Source: Sphagnum compactum (lineage: Eukaryota > Bryophyta > Sphagnopsida > Sphagnales). From it: a stretch of DNA of 64,000 nucleotides. Location of the stretch: the NCBI GenBank assembly GCA_965153455.1, contig OZ234496.1:6953207-7017206 (forward strand), given 5' to 3'. This document shows, one piece after another, positions 22,934 to 35,640 of the stretch. The notes beneath the pieces are model-generated. The model made no database searches, was not told where the DNA came from, and saw only the letters and a program-made list of their open reading frames with translations. The translations under genes and the position numbers were made by a program. How positions within the stretch are numbered: the first letter of the stretch is position 1; the number at the start of each line of letters is the position of its first letter.

Positions 22934-24040
22934 GATCGACCTTGAGGCAGCTCGACTTCTTCTTCTTCTCTAGACCTTTCTGATCTTCTCCACTTGCTCA
23001 TCCCTCCGCTTGTCCCCCGTCTCTCTACAACTCTGCGCTTCTCCTCCTCCTTGCACCACTTCCCCTGCAGCTTCTCATCATCTTCAGTTCTCCAGCTCCC
23101 GCGGCGATTGCCACTCTTGTTACATCAGAAAGGATCGGCTTTGTAAGCTCCAGGAATTCGAGGATCCAGTTCTTCGAGGTACATGCACTAGAGAGAAGCT
23201 CTGAAGACAACAACAAGCAGCTGCTCAGCAGCAATGGCTATATACGACGCACGTCCTTTGCAAAGAGTAGGTACCAATCAGCTCGCGGTCCCTGCTTCCT
23301 GCACAAGGCAAAAAGAAAACTCGTTCCTTGGAGCTTCTTCCTCTCATTTCGGAAACACTCCTGACTACAGCAACACTATAGTACTGCAACAGATCAAGGA
23401 AAAAACACTTCGGCGACAAAAGCGCTGCCAGCAGCAATCCCAAAAAAACGGCCACGACGCTCATGAAACAGCAGCTAACCACCGCATAGTGCGAAGCAGC
23501 AGCAGGTAAAAAAAAACTCCAAAAGAATGCAGCTGGAAACAACAAGCTAGAAACCCCACACCCTCTTGTTGTCGACGAGGATCGAAAGATATGAAGAACG
23601 AAAGAAGCTGCTGCAACGTGGAGGAGAAGAAGAAGAAGGAGCTGCAGAAGAAGAATCCCCTCCACTATTCACCTTTTTAAGCAAACACAGCACACGGGAA
23701 AAGAAGGCGAACTTGGGAAAACGCGGAAATCCAAACAGGCGACAACGAAGATGGAATGCAGGTGCGGGAGAAGCCCAAGCGGGAGAAGAAGAAGATTACG
23801 CAAGAGCACGACGAGGAGGAGCACGAACGCGCGAGCAGCCAACAGCAGCATTATGGCATCCGCGGACGGGAAGGAATGCGAGCGCTTCCGCGGTCGGTTT
23901 GTTGAACCTCGCAGAGTGTGGGTTTCACGGCGAGGACGGGCATCGGGCGGGGAAACGAACGAACGAACGAACAGGCAACCCGAGGTGCCAAATTTAGGTG
24001 ACCGAAATTTGAGGACCTGGAACAATACGTGAATCTTCCA
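22934..24040. other. EXO70 upstream region, purine/pyrimidine-biased
   Basis: Rich in CAG/GAA/CTT triplets, so long frames stay open on both strands (for example 23,225-23,665 minus and 23,566-23,997 plus). None shows a recognisable domain, and composition alone explains them. Contains (GAAC)n at about 23,953-23,973. Probably EXO70 5' leader and promoter; no second gene can be supported. Confidence 0.5.
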
Positions 24041-24640
24041 GTCGAGGGGCCGTTACGAGTTACGATGCTAGTTTTTTGGCAATAGATTTGGCGACCGACA
24101 AGTAACTTTGAGGTGTCGAAATTTGGGCCTTCTCTTTCTATACCTACCTACGGTCGGTAGGTATGTTGTCAGGTGTTAATGGTCCCGCCCCTAAATTTCA
24201 GGCTAAATTTGGGCCCCCTTTTATTTCGTACATTAATTTACCTTTTTTTTTCCTTCTTTTTTTTTTTCCAAAATCTTTCCTTGCCATCAAACAATTTGAG
24301 GGGGGCAAAGACTGGGCAGGTACATGACATGAATTTCTTTTCTAATAATAATAAAAATTAAAGAACCCTAATTATTCTTAATATTATTATAAAGCTTATC
24401 CTAGAGGCCTTTACTAGGTGTAAAAATCGTTGCAAAAATCATTGCAAATTTTTTCCCTTGATATGCGATCGATACCCAATGAATAATACTTGTCAATGAA
24501 GAAGAAAAAAACGACAATGGGCTTTTCATAATGCTCGTAGAGGTGGGCAATTATGTTTCCAAAACGCATGGCAACATATCATGCTCAATAAGGCTTCGAG
24601 AAATCATGCCAACATATTATACTCAATAAGGCTACCTACA
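24041..24640. other. Intergenic, no gene seen
   Basis: T-rich and AT-rich sequence with a short mirror of cctacctacggtcggtaggt at about 24,143-24,162. No coding signal. Confidence 0.45.
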
Positions 24641-25222
24641 ACAACTTGCAAGTTTTTACACCTACCTACTCATAGATATAAGATCTCTCTCCATTCTATG
24701 CCTCATGGTCTACATATGTTTAGGTTCATGATAACCTTAGCCATACCATGGCTAAAGCCCACCCATCCAGGGGTGGGGACATTTTGTATTCAAACAACTT
24801 GCAAGTTTTTACACCTACTCATAGATATAAGACCTCTCTCCATTCTATGCCTCATGGTCTACATATGCTTAGGTTCATGATAACCTTAGCCATACCATGG
24901 CTAAAGCCCCACCCATCCATGGGTGGGGACATTTTGTATTCAAACAACTTGCAAGTTTTTACACCTACTCATAGATATAAGATCTCTCTCCATTCTATGC
25001 CTCATGGTCTACATATGCTTAGGTTCATGATAACCTTAGCCATACCATGGCTAAAGCCCCACCCATCCATGGGTGGGGACATTTTGTATTCAAACAACTT
25101 GCAAGTTTTTACACCTACTCATAGATATAAAATCTCTCTCCATTCTATGCCTCATGGTCTACATATGCTTAGGTTCATGATAACCTTAGCCATACCATGG
25201 CTAAAGCCCACCCGTCCATGGT
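24641..25222 (+). repeat. 150-bp satellite, four copies, two hairpins per unit
   Basis: acaacttgcaagttttt recurs at 24,641, 24,794, 24,944 and 25,094, so the period is 153, 150, 150. The inner copies differ by only a few bases. Each unit contains ttagccat-acc-atggctaa followed 4 bp later by ccccacccat-cc-atgggtgggg, two adjacent perfect stems (8 and 10 bp); the second stem is imperfect in copy 1 and lost in copy 4. The period is a multiple of three, so a 173-residue frame with a 50-residue repeat stays open by chance of period; I do not call it a gene. Confidence 0.9.
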
Positions 25223-27149
25223 GTAAAAGGGTCTCTTACTCTCATCATAGGGCCCTCGCTCCATCATAGGCCCCAAATTTGGGGGACGCTCTCACCCTGG
25301 GGCCATATCCTACACTTTATTCGTCTCCTTCAGTGTGCAGAATCTACCTAGGGTAATGGGCTCGCCCAGGACTTGGGGCAAGAGCCGGAATCAGCACTAG
25401 TGTGACCACTCCAATAGATTATTCTCAAATGAGGACTGTTCTGTGATCCAGAATCGGCTTCTCCATTTTGCGGGGCCGGGTAGAGAGCAGTGGTGGCCGG
25501 TTATTCAAACCTTTTCAGAACCGTGAAAGCAGGTTTTTTTAGGGGATTACCCAGGTTATCAATATCAAATTTTTGGTCCCCAAAAAACTTGCAACAGAGT
25601 AGTTATCAATTTCAGTGTCAAAATAATAATTTTGATTATCAATTTACCCATTTTTAATTTTTTTTCAGCAACATAAAGGAGCCTCCAGGTCGGTTTTTTG
25701 ATTTTCCAATGTTATACCCAACCCATAAGCATCTTGTCGGGTCTCTGCAAAATACATAACAAGTAAGGTAGGGTATCTCCCAGTTCTTTGTGTCAAAATT
25801 GGAACTGACGAGTAAATTATTAATAACCTACCCTTGAACCCTTGTTGATAACCGTGGAGTTCCCAATAACCAGCCACCACTGGTACAGAGACTCATCAGA
25901 CTCATGAGCAAATCTCATGGCAACCCTACCAGGGTTATTTTAGGGGATAATTTTCACCTTTTTTCAAGCTGAGAAATGTGATTTCAACACATACATATGA
26001 TTTTTGTGAAAAAATGGACCTAATTCGCCAGATTTCTGTTTTTTTTGGAAAAACCTTGTGAGGTTTTTACAACAGGTTCTTAGCCAAAAGACAAAAGAAT
26101 TCTTTCAAAAGAAATTATTTTGTATTTGGTCTAAAGCCAAATTTGACTAAATATTTTTTCAACGATCTCCAATTTGGCTATCGAATCAAATTGAAGAGAA
26201 AAAGAAAAAGAAAACTCATATTTAAAAAAGTAGGGATGAAAGCCCATCCACAAGAAGTACAAGGCAGATAAAAGCCCAAAAACAAGCCACTAGAGAACAT
26301 AACAATCAAGACACCAATAATACACAAATGAAATAAAAGATCATAAACTAAAAAGACATCGTCTACCATAATTCGGCTAACGCGAGAGATGCATTAGCTG
26401 CGATGTGTGTAAGAGATGATGAAAAGACTATGTCCATTTGAGCACAAGACAACTTCATTAGCTTGGAATCCAATAGAAGGTTTCTTCAAGTCAAGTCATT
26501 GGTGTAGGTTGTTTTATGATTTTTTTAAAAAATATTATTTATTTTATTCTTTGTTGCAACTTTGGAGCATGGAGAAAGAATAATAAGATGAGCGTAATTT
26601 TGTTCATTATGGTGTAAATCATGATTATGATAAATGTTTTCTCATCGTTTGTGCTAACCCAAACATCGTTTGTGTAAATTAATGAGCTAATAACGTCAAG
26701 ACTCATCGACTAACCATGGATTTGTTTTGCCATGAGAAAGCTTGAGAGGTTGTTGTTAGCGCACCCTTTGACGTAGGCTAAGAACGTGATTGGTCAAAAT
26801 GGTCATTTCGATCAAAAAATCAACAAAAAGAATCATGTGTCTTTCATGCCCTATGATTTTAATCAAAGTGAACATCCTTTTGGTCAATATGGACACTTTA
26901 GTTAAGTTAAACCTTTTCAAAAACCATGATTTCTTGCAAAAGGGCTCATCAGCCTGCGAAAAGCATCCCATGTGCATGCCCGGGGGCTAGAAGATAAAAG
27001 CATGTTGGATAAGTTGTGGCCTTCCACCTAACACCACCAAACCACATCAACTTGTGTCATTGGCAGGGCAGACCAGTCAGGCCTCTGAGAGACCTCATCA
27101 CATGCCCAACACATAGAACTGATCGGCCACAGTGAACCAGCACCCACCA
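25223..27149. other. Intergenic, no gene recognised
   Basis: Short open frames only. A copy of an AT-rich dispersed repeat lies at about 26,120-26,215 (ggtctaaagccaaatttgac, caatttggctat). Confidence 0.5.
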
Positions 27150-27500
27150 GTGCACCATCCACTGGATGCCCATTATTACTCGGTTGTGGATGAACCTCAA
27201 CTGAGTTAACATTTGGTTTCACCTTGGTAACCAATTCTGTAGGAAATAGGTCTCATACATAGGTAGATAGGTTTTAAAAAAAAAGGTAACTACTAAGTAA
27301 GTAGATGGTTTATACATAGGTAAGGAACTGTTTTTACTACCTACCTAATATTAACAACCTGCTCTTGGGTTGTTAGTAAGTAGGTAGACCCCAAAAAAAA
27401 AAAAAAAAAAAAAGGCAACTCAGGTAACCACCATGGTTAGCTAAGGAACTGAAACCCAACAGATAACTGTTTCCTGACCACTTATCATTCATCCTAAGTT
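27150..27500 (+). repeat. Dispersed repeat A, copy 1
   Basis: About 350 bp colinear with 42,815-43,205: shared blocks include ttattactc.gttgtggatg, tggtttcaccttggtaac, aagtagatggtttataca, actacctacct and actgtttcctgaccactta. This copy has a long poly(A) interruption at about 27,393-27,413. No coding capacity; likely a non-autonomous element. Confidence 0.85.
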
Positions 27501-28107
27501 AAAAGTCAGGGTTGGCCATTTCCGCCCGCTCCCCTTTTTTTAATAATGAATGAATAATTGTGCCAAATCTGTCTCAGTGGGTTGATTTGGAATTTAATGC
27601 AGACCGAAAATCAACTCACTAAATTCAACTGCTCTTGCCCAATAACAGGGCTCAGAAACCTGCCCCAAAAAAACCCAAAAAAAAAAAAAAAAAAAAAGTT
27701 ACCAAGGTACCTCTCTACTTTCATCTCAGATTACCCAGGTAACAACCTATGTAAGCAGATGAATATCATCCATGGTCAGACTTTCTTTCTAGGTAGGGTA
27801 GTCATCATCTACTGGTTCCACTTTTGGTTCTGCCAGTTCCACTTATGATGATGTAATCAATTGTGGGAACACAGGTTACACTTTTAGCAGATGCACATGA
27901 AGGAAGAAGTGTGGCAGTCTGCCTTGCAAGAAGCAGATCTGCCCACGACCTTTCACAAAACCTGGCTGGCAGAAAATCCTGACTTTCTGCTCGGATTGCC
28001 CCCAGCAGATCGTCTGCCCGAGTCTCTCACAAAGTTTAGAGCTTTGTGTGGGTTTATGTGGAGTTGGGTTGGGAAGAAAAGGAAGTTGAGGATGGAAACA
28101 AAGTGAA
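27501..28107. other. Intergenic, no gene recognised
   Basis: Contains a poly(A) tract at about 27,678-27,697. Short frames on both strands without recognisable products. Confidence 0.45.
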
Positions 28108-28226
28108 GTTGATGGGAACAAAAGGATTTTTGATGGGTTGTTGATGGGAACAAAAGGATTTTTGATGGGTTGTTGATGGGAACAAGAGGAATTTGATGAG
28201 AACTGTTTAGGAACTTGATGGGAACA
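28108..28226 (+). repeat. 32-bp tandem repeat
   Basis: gttgatgggaacaaaaggat followed by ttttgatgggtt, repeated twice exactly, with a third shortened copy and a partial fourth (aacttgatgggaacaaatgg). Confidence 0.9.
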
Positions 28227-29846
28227 AATGGATCAAGTGCGCGCCCCAAGATGGGTTAAAACCCAAGATCTGTTACCACCTAATGGGAACCGCGACTCAC
28301 CCAGGCTCCCATTACCAACCGGGTTTGTCCCATTCCAAAGTGGAACTGAATTCTTGTTGGCCCATTCCATAGTATCACATCCATGTGCAGGTCCTTGTAA
28401 CAAGCCTACCAATCTCAATTTTCATCATAAGTTCTGTCATGAGATCTGAGCCCCCACCCTTTCCCCACTCCCAAATCCCATAAGGATGGATTTAGAGACC
28501 CTAGTGACTTCCACTGACATCCCCCTACTCCTTTCACAACACCTCAACATTCTCATTATTAAAACTTGACCAAATCTGTGAAAGTTGTCATTGCAAATGA
28601 AGGGAGAATTTCCCCCACCCATCTACCCACTTACTCATCTACCCACCTTGTGCTCACTATACACCTCACCCACCTACCCACCTACTCAATAGGTGCAAAG
28701 CAACATCTTCAAAGCAACATCTTCGGCTTTATCCATCATAAAGCACAAGATGAACATTATCATGAACCTATACATCATGCACATAATATCATGAGGGATA
28801 AGGAGCGGGAAGAGTTCTCATGCCTACCCCTTAAGAATGAAAGGGGGTTTTACACCTAAGAATAGGCATAAGGGGATTATTCATACATATAAGGTCCCCT
28901 CCAAATTCATTAGGACACATATAGTTAATCAAAGATGAACCATGATTTAAGGTTACATTACATTCAAAGTCATATGTCTACATATGTTCAAGACCATGGA
29001 TAAGAAGAAACTATGACTTGAAGTTGTGGATGTTAGGGTTCTTCACAAATGGGTGTTTCCATCCAAGTTTATTACTTTTCAAATTTTTGAAGAAACCAAA
29101 TTGAATAAGATTATTTTAAGGATGAAGTTTCATAGAGTTGGGGATTTGGTGGATAGTGAGTAGAATATAGTTAAGTGTTTCATGAATTACTTAAATTTTT
29201 CATTGTGCTAAAATTGTCAAAAGCAAATATTAAAGTTGGGGCAAACAAAGTGTATTTGGTTCAATGTTTAATCAAAGTTACCTAAATGAGATATAAAGAC
29301 CAATGTTTTGTAGTTATTTGATTTTTCTAAGAATTGTAATTTTGAAAATTTGAAAATTCATATATTAAAAGAACCTTTGTGTTTTGTTTTTTTTTTCATT
29401 ATTTGAAGGGAGCTATATAGTTCTAGGTTTTTGGAATTTAAATTTTGTCAATTTTTATGAGGTTGATTATTTCCTAGAACCAATTATGCAATTATATACA
29501 TTTAATTTTTAGTCTAAAGGACCTTGACATGTAAAAGAAAGATGACAATTATAAAATGGTTTTTCAAATTTGATTTGTGAAGTGTAAATTGCACTTGCAA
29601 TTTATGTACATATTTCTTTCACAAGTCAAATTGTTGTAAGCAATTTTATAACAATAACACATTTCCATCTAACCCACAATCCTATTTCATTAGACACATA
29701 TCATCAACACATTCAAGCAATAAGTCAACAAATTTGCATAAACATTCTTGTTTTTTCATGTTTTATAGATATTGAAAACAAAAAAGTAAAAAGAGACACA
29801 TATTTGAATCCAACTAGCATTTGATGCCTTTCGCTTGCTTTGATGT
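28227..29846. other. Intergenic, no gene seen
   Basis: 28,600-28,700 is rich in accca/ctcat units. The rest is AT-rich with no coding signal. Confidence 0.45.
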
Positions 29847-29978
29847 CAACATGTGCTTTTAAAGATTTGTAAGGAACTTTTGAATATAATGTTAGTTATA
29901 TATTCCTCACCTTTTCACTATATATATATATATATATATATCCAAAAGCTCCCTACAAACCTTCAAAAGCACATGTTG
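29847..29978. repeat. Inverted repeat, 36-bp arms around a (TA)n loop
   Basis: Arm 1 is 29,847-29,882 and arm 2 is 29,943-29,978. 32 of 36 positions pair, and all four differences are transitions. The 60-bp centre includes (TA)n at about 29,920-29,941. Could be a small MITE or hairpin transcript; no terminal duplications were established. Confidence 0.85.
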
Positions 29979-31340
29979 TGACCAATTTGTTGTATAGTTT
30001 TTTTATTTTTGAAAGAATCGTCATTTTCAAGTAGATGAGAAAATTTTAATACATAAAATTAGTTGGTGTTGAGTTTTTAAAAATCTTGTTTCCAAATAAC
30101 AAGTTAGTTTCAAATTTTTTTATAAAAAATTTGGTGAGAATTAGCAAGTTTTGGGGATTTGAAAATCCAGACACCGATTTTTTAGGGACTGGTTCCATTA
30201 TTCAATTTTCATTTAAATCCATTGACCCAAATTAATTATGACAAGGATTTAACCAATTTTTTCATCTGGGTTTTAAAAAAAATTTAATACAAGGGTTTTT
30301 AAGAGTATCCAAACCTTATTTTTTAACTTATCTTTCAACCAAAGGCAATTCAATCAAAAATTCACAACTATAAGTTAAAATCAAACATCACAACCTTGCA
30401 ATTTACTCTTGTTGAAATCAACCATGGGAAAATTAGCCATGCAAAAATAAGTACTAATCAAGGGATCCATGAAATTCTATGAAGCTTCATGAACCAAAAT
30501 ACAATGAGCAAGTTCCAAAAACTTGGTCTAGGGAGGAATGAAGAACATCTAAACTTTAAACAAATGATTTTCAAATAGGGAAATCGCAAAGGTTTAAGAA
30601 TTCTTCTTATTCAATTTCACCTTCAAACTCTGCATCAAGATCTTCTACCAAATTTGATTATGCCATGCATGCCTACAAGGTCACCTACAACATCAAAATG
30701 CTTAAAACACCCGATCCTTGGATCATTGGGCCAATTTTTGTTCACAAAAATTTTCTATTCCAAGTGATCAATTTGCAGCCAACTTCCAAAATGCAATGAA
30801 AACTCCAACAATGGAAAAAATCCTCTCCATTTTGATTTGGCTTGTTGGAATTCCAAGAACTTGTTGAGCCAACAAACCCATTGTTGGAAACTTGTGCTCC
30901 TCCCTACGCCACTAAAACAATGCACTTTTGCAATTGTCCACATTGGTTGTGACAAAATGCATCAAGCTTTCGTGCCATAAATGTAATCAAAGCTTCTACA
31001 ATAATTTTTATGGTTTGAAAAAAATCTTCACACCAAGAATTTGTCTCTTCATGTGAACCTACTCACCAAACACAGATGGCCATCATTATCTTGTAACATT
31101 GAATCAACAAAGGCAACAAAAACCAACATCATATTGAACAACGAATGCAGATGTGTCCTTAATGGATTTACTTGGTTGTTGTTCCAATGATATGCAAAAT
31201 TGTTTTATTATAATAATTGAGTTGTATCTTGTTTTGGTGTTTATTCTCAAATAGGGCATGTGCACAAACAATTTAATTTGGGGTTCTTGTATGTTGTTTT
31301 TTGGTTCACCCATGGATTAATTCTCCAATGCCCTTTATTA
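29979..31340. other. AT-rich intergenic, no gene seen
   Basis: Only short frames without recognisable products. Confidence 0.45.
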
Positions 31341-31344
31341 TCCA

Positions 31345-31520
31345 CACCATGTTAGGGCTAGGGTTTAGTGTGCAAGAGAAGCTATTCGCTCGAGAATTTG
31401 GGTTAGGGTTTGGCGCACAAGAGAAGCTGTAGCCTCGAGAATTAGGGTTAGGGTTTGGCGCACAGGAGAAGCTATAGTCTCGAGAATTACGAATTGGCGC
31501 GCAAGAGATGCGATTCGCTC
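31345..31520 (+). promoter_or_regulatory. Telomere-box repeats upstream of the valyl-tRNA synthetase pseudogene
   Basis: Three to four units of about 45 bp: (g)ggttagggtttggcgcac, then a(a/g)gagaagct and ctcgagaat, from about 31,353. Each complete unit pairs a TTAGGGTTT box with TTTGGCGC, which fits the E2F consensus TTTSSCGC. It lies directly 5' of the pseudogene's N-terminal segment, so it may be its old promoter. Confidence 0.6.
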
Positions 31521-31754
31521 GCTTGCCTGCTGTGGTGTTGCGTTGCTCCTGTTGTGCAGCGCAATCGGAGGGGACATCTTTGGCTTTCCAGCAGCACGAC
31601 AAGCGGATGAGGAACGAAGGCGAGTGATGCTCTGAGAGGGATTTTTTCTCATGTGAGAACTTATGTTTTAAATTCTGCAGGGAAATCCGTCGCAGATGCA
31701 TCCGAAGTTTGTTTGATGCAGGAGGTGGACGGAGCTCCTTTTTAGTTATTTGCA

Positions 31755-34700
31755 GAACTGACTGAAAGGTTGTGTATAGAGGCAAGGGACAAGGAGTTGA
31801 AGAAGCTGGAGGCGGCATAGAAGAAAGCAGAGGCTACAAAAGTTGCAGCAGCAGCAGCAGCTCTGTCCTCAAAGAAGTCGGACCAGAAAGCAAAGAAAGC
31901 AGCAGCTGCATCAAGCGATGGTGTAGTAGACCCCTTCACACCTGCAGGAGATAAAAAGCTGTTAGCTCCAGAGATGGCCAAATGTTACAATCCCAAGTCT
32001 GTTGGAGCCCTTACCTTAGGGCCCACGCTGTTCAAATTCAATCCCCTTTTTCAAAGCTATTTCAGCAGATGTTCGTTTGATAGACCATCATCATCTGTGG
32101 CTATCCGTTTTCTTAATCCTGGAAAAAAAAAGTTTCTCACTCGCAGGATATGTTGGTCAGATGGCGGTGAATGCACCATGTACAACACTCTGTGCGTTCG
32201 TGGGGTGGAAATGGCCATTATCGCCTCTCAGCTGAAAACTCACTACATTCTACTGTATGGCTTATGATGGGCACAACTCAAAAAGGTCTAGTCAGTTCAA
32301 AATAAGGCAGATGTTCCGAATTGAACCATTTCAGGTTTAGTCATGGTAGTGTGGAATCAGGTAGTAGTTGAGAAGAAAACCATGAAGGAGCAGAAAAAGA
32401 CTAGGCATGACCTTGGACGAGATCAGTTTGTAGCTGAGGTACTCGATAATCCTCCATTGTTTGTTCTGATCGTCTTTTGTCGTTGCTGATTCTCGCACTA
32501 TTGGTCTTCCCATTTGTTTTACAGGCTTTGCAATTGTTTTTTTTGTTTTTGTAAGGGTTTGGTTTATGGATGTATGTGAGTTAAGACCTGTGGATATTCT
32601 GTTGTCTCTGCAGATCACCCCAGCTCATGCATGACTTAAGATGATTTCAAGGTCAGAATGCAACACAATCTAGAGTTCATTTCACAGATAATGGGAAAGT
32701 CAACAGTAATGGTGGCAAGGAGTACAAGGGCATGAAACACTTTGATGCTCATGTGGCTGTTGAAAGGGGGTTTGGAGCAGAAGGTGAACTCTTAAGCTCC
32801 GTTCAATTTCGAGTCAGAGATCTGCACAGATTTGTCAGATTCTAAACAGGGGTCTATTTTGAGTTGTTGGATGTAGCACATCTTTTGCAGGGCATATATG
32901 AATGTGACTGATGCTGTCCTTTGCTTCTTGATTATAGGTTAGACTTTTTTGCTAAAATCCACAGTGCTGTTACATTCCTTAGAAGCCTCCAGCTGATCAT
33001 ACGACAGGAGCATGTTATGCAAAAAAGAGTTTGCAGTTTTTTTAGTCTGAACTCAGAAGCGGGCTTGCCCAAATGCAATAACCTTTGTTCTCTTTTGAGC
33101 AACATAGTACAGGAATATCATTGGGTTGTAGCCCATGATGGAAGTGAAGTGGAACAGATTGGAAAAGGAGAGGTTTCCAGGAAAGTAGCTCAAAATCAAC
33201 AGGGAACCTGATGTGCTGGACACCTGGTTCTCATTGGGTTTGTTCACTGTTTGCAGTAATGGGGTGGCCTGACAAGACTCCTGATGTACATGCATTTTAT
33301 CCAACATCACTTCTGGAGACTGTACATATTATTTTGTTCTTTTGGGTGGCCCATATGGTCATGTTGGGGATGAAACTCACAGGGGAATGAATAACCTTTC
33401 AAGCAGGTACTTCTGAATGCTGATGTAACATGCTAGAGCTCTAATACCTCTCTCATCAGAATGCATTCCTGCAGGTATAATCGTTGTGTCTAGATGGTCT
33501 GGTGCATTCATTCTTGATCTGTATGATGGTTATTTTGTACCCTGGTAAACAAATTGAGCAGATATTCAGGCAATCCTCTTCTAGAGAATACATACTAGAC
33601 CTTGCTTTCAATTTCTACAAAACCTGGGATTTTGTGGTGGCAGGTATTTTTGCATGCGATGGTGACAGATGCTCATGGGCGCAGATGTCAAAGTTTCTGT
33701 GGAAATGTTATAGAGCCATTGTAAGTGATCAATGGGGTTACTCTACAGGATCTTCATAAGCACATTGAGCATGGCAACCTTGATGCCCCATGAAATTGAA
33801 AAGGCCAAGGCTGGTCAAGTGGCAGATTTCCCAAATGGGATAGCAGAGTGTGGGGCAGATGCCTTGCACTTTGCTCTTGTAGTGTATACTGCCCAGGTAT
33901 TCTTTATCACTGATGTCACTGATACTGGTCAGCTGGATTTGAGTTGGCCTCACTGCCTATCTGACTTTGTTGCATGTGTAATTGGAAATCAAACCAGATT
34001 TTGTGAAATTTTGCATAGTTGTAACTGCTTTTGTGTTTCCTTTCCGAGTCACTGCACCCACCACCAGTCTTTCTCAGGGAACAAAGTAGATCTTTGTACA
34101 AGTAGGGGTATGTTCAGGTTCAACAATGCCCATACTACTACCCTCTATGTAGGCCTTTCTATACCTTATGCTTAGATGCTCACTTGTACAGGAGCAAGCT
34201 AAATGAAATGAGCCCTGTTAGTTGTGATGTGGGATATTTCAGACGGTGAATATAAATCTCAATATCCTGTGGGTTCTGGTATATTGTCAGTGGTGGAACA
34301 AGCTCTGGAATTCAATTTGTTTCGTAATGATGTATCTTTGAGCAAGTTTCAAGCCTTCAACTATGGATGTGGCATTGCTCCTGCTGAGCTCTGAGTGGAT
34401 TCTTTCAGTCCTCAATATGACTGTTGATAGAACTGTCAAGGGACTCGAAAATTATGAGTTCTCAGAACGTACTGCAGCTTTACATTCATGGTGGCTTTAT
34501 CAGCTTTGTGATGCTTCATTGAACTTGTAAAACCAGCTATGTTTGGGGAAGATGAGGAATTGAAGAAGAATGCACAAGATAGTTTGTAGGTGTGTCTTGA
34601 CATTGGTTTGCAGTTGTTGCAGCCTTTTATGCCATTTTTAATGGAGGAGTTGTGGCAGCAGCTTCCTCCGAAGCCAGGGGTTGGGAAGGCTAAGTCATCA

Positions 34701-35640
34701 ATTGTGTTAGCTGTTACCCAGCTTTCATCCGAGTTAGTTTGCTTCCCTGCCCATTCTTTTTCCATTTTGTAGTTATTGTTACATGTCCAAGTTTCATAAG
34801 GTGTCTGCTAGAATCTTCTGATTGGACGTTGCAGATTTTGTTTGAAGTTCTATCTTCTGTTATGCTTTCATGTACAGAAGTGCTGAAGCAAAAGATGAAA
34901 GCTAGGGTACCAATTTCAGAAATGGCCTTTCTACCTGTGAGGTGGTAGAGCTGGTAGATAAGGTCACTTCTGAAATTGTTACTCTAGCTTTGTCATCTTC
35001 TGTAAAGGTGTGCAATCACTTTTATATACACCCAAACTGCCAAGTTCAGTTCTTGATTTCCTTTTGACAATTGTCTTCACAGTTCCTTTCACACAATAGA
35101 AACCCCTCAGTTTTGGTTGATGTCTGAAACAGATGTTGCAAGGGACAATGAGCCACCAATTGGTTGTGCAGTCTTGGGTTGTGTATGAGAATGTGTCAGG
35201 CCAATTTTCTTTTATGAAATATGGTGAATGCCAGCATTGATATATTAAGGCTTCAAAAGAAGCAAGTTGATCTTATTTGGTATGTGGTATTCTGCAATCT
35301 GTCACAATCATGCAGGACCTGAAAGAAGACTCTCATTTACTGTTGGCAAGCCAAAGTCAATTTCCAAAGGCTTGTAATTTATATTTGAGTACATTCCAGT
35401 TACAGGCGATCATGATCCAGGGAGGTTAACACTAGTTTACAGACCTAGGCAGATTTGATGCTTTGTCAGCTCAACTGCCCCCTTTGTATATGTCCTCTTG
35501 TAGTGACATTATTCTGCACTCTGATTTCAAAACACCAAGTGCAGCTTCTGTAAGCTACACTGATCTAAAACTGCAAAAATGAGAAATGATGCAATTGAGC
35601 TGGAGAGATGTGAGGATCTCAAAAGAGCGCTAGATAAGCC
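31755..35640 (+). pseudogene. Cytosolic valyl-tRNA synthetase pseudogene with intron remnants
   Basis: Colinear ValRS fragments: RDKELKKLEAA (followed by an in-frame TAG), VDPFTPAGDKKLLAPEMAKCYNPKSV (two pieces, near 31,930-32,000), QVVVEKK and RHDLGRDQFVAEV (32,360-32,440), [32 protein letters not shown] with a frameshift before [92 protein letters not shown], and [20 protein letters not shown] near 34,610. The catalytic KMSKS loop reads RCQSF, and the HIGH-motif exon is not recognisable. Donor/acceptor-like spacers remain between blocks, so it is a duplicated or unitary copy, not a processed one. An intact copy presumably exists elsewhere. Confidence 0.9.

Noticed and set aside
23225-23997. 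Overlapping long frames on both strands upstream of EXO70
   Set aside because: CTT/GAA/CAG-rich composition removes stops on both strands; no domains seen.
24748-25269. 173-residue repetitive open frame over the 150-bp satellite
   Set aside because: The frame stays open because the unit length is a multiple of three; no family resemblance or splice/promoter context.
31306-31818. 170-residue minus-strand frame
   Set aside because: Shadow of the telo-box repeats and the ValRS pseudogene start on the plus strand.
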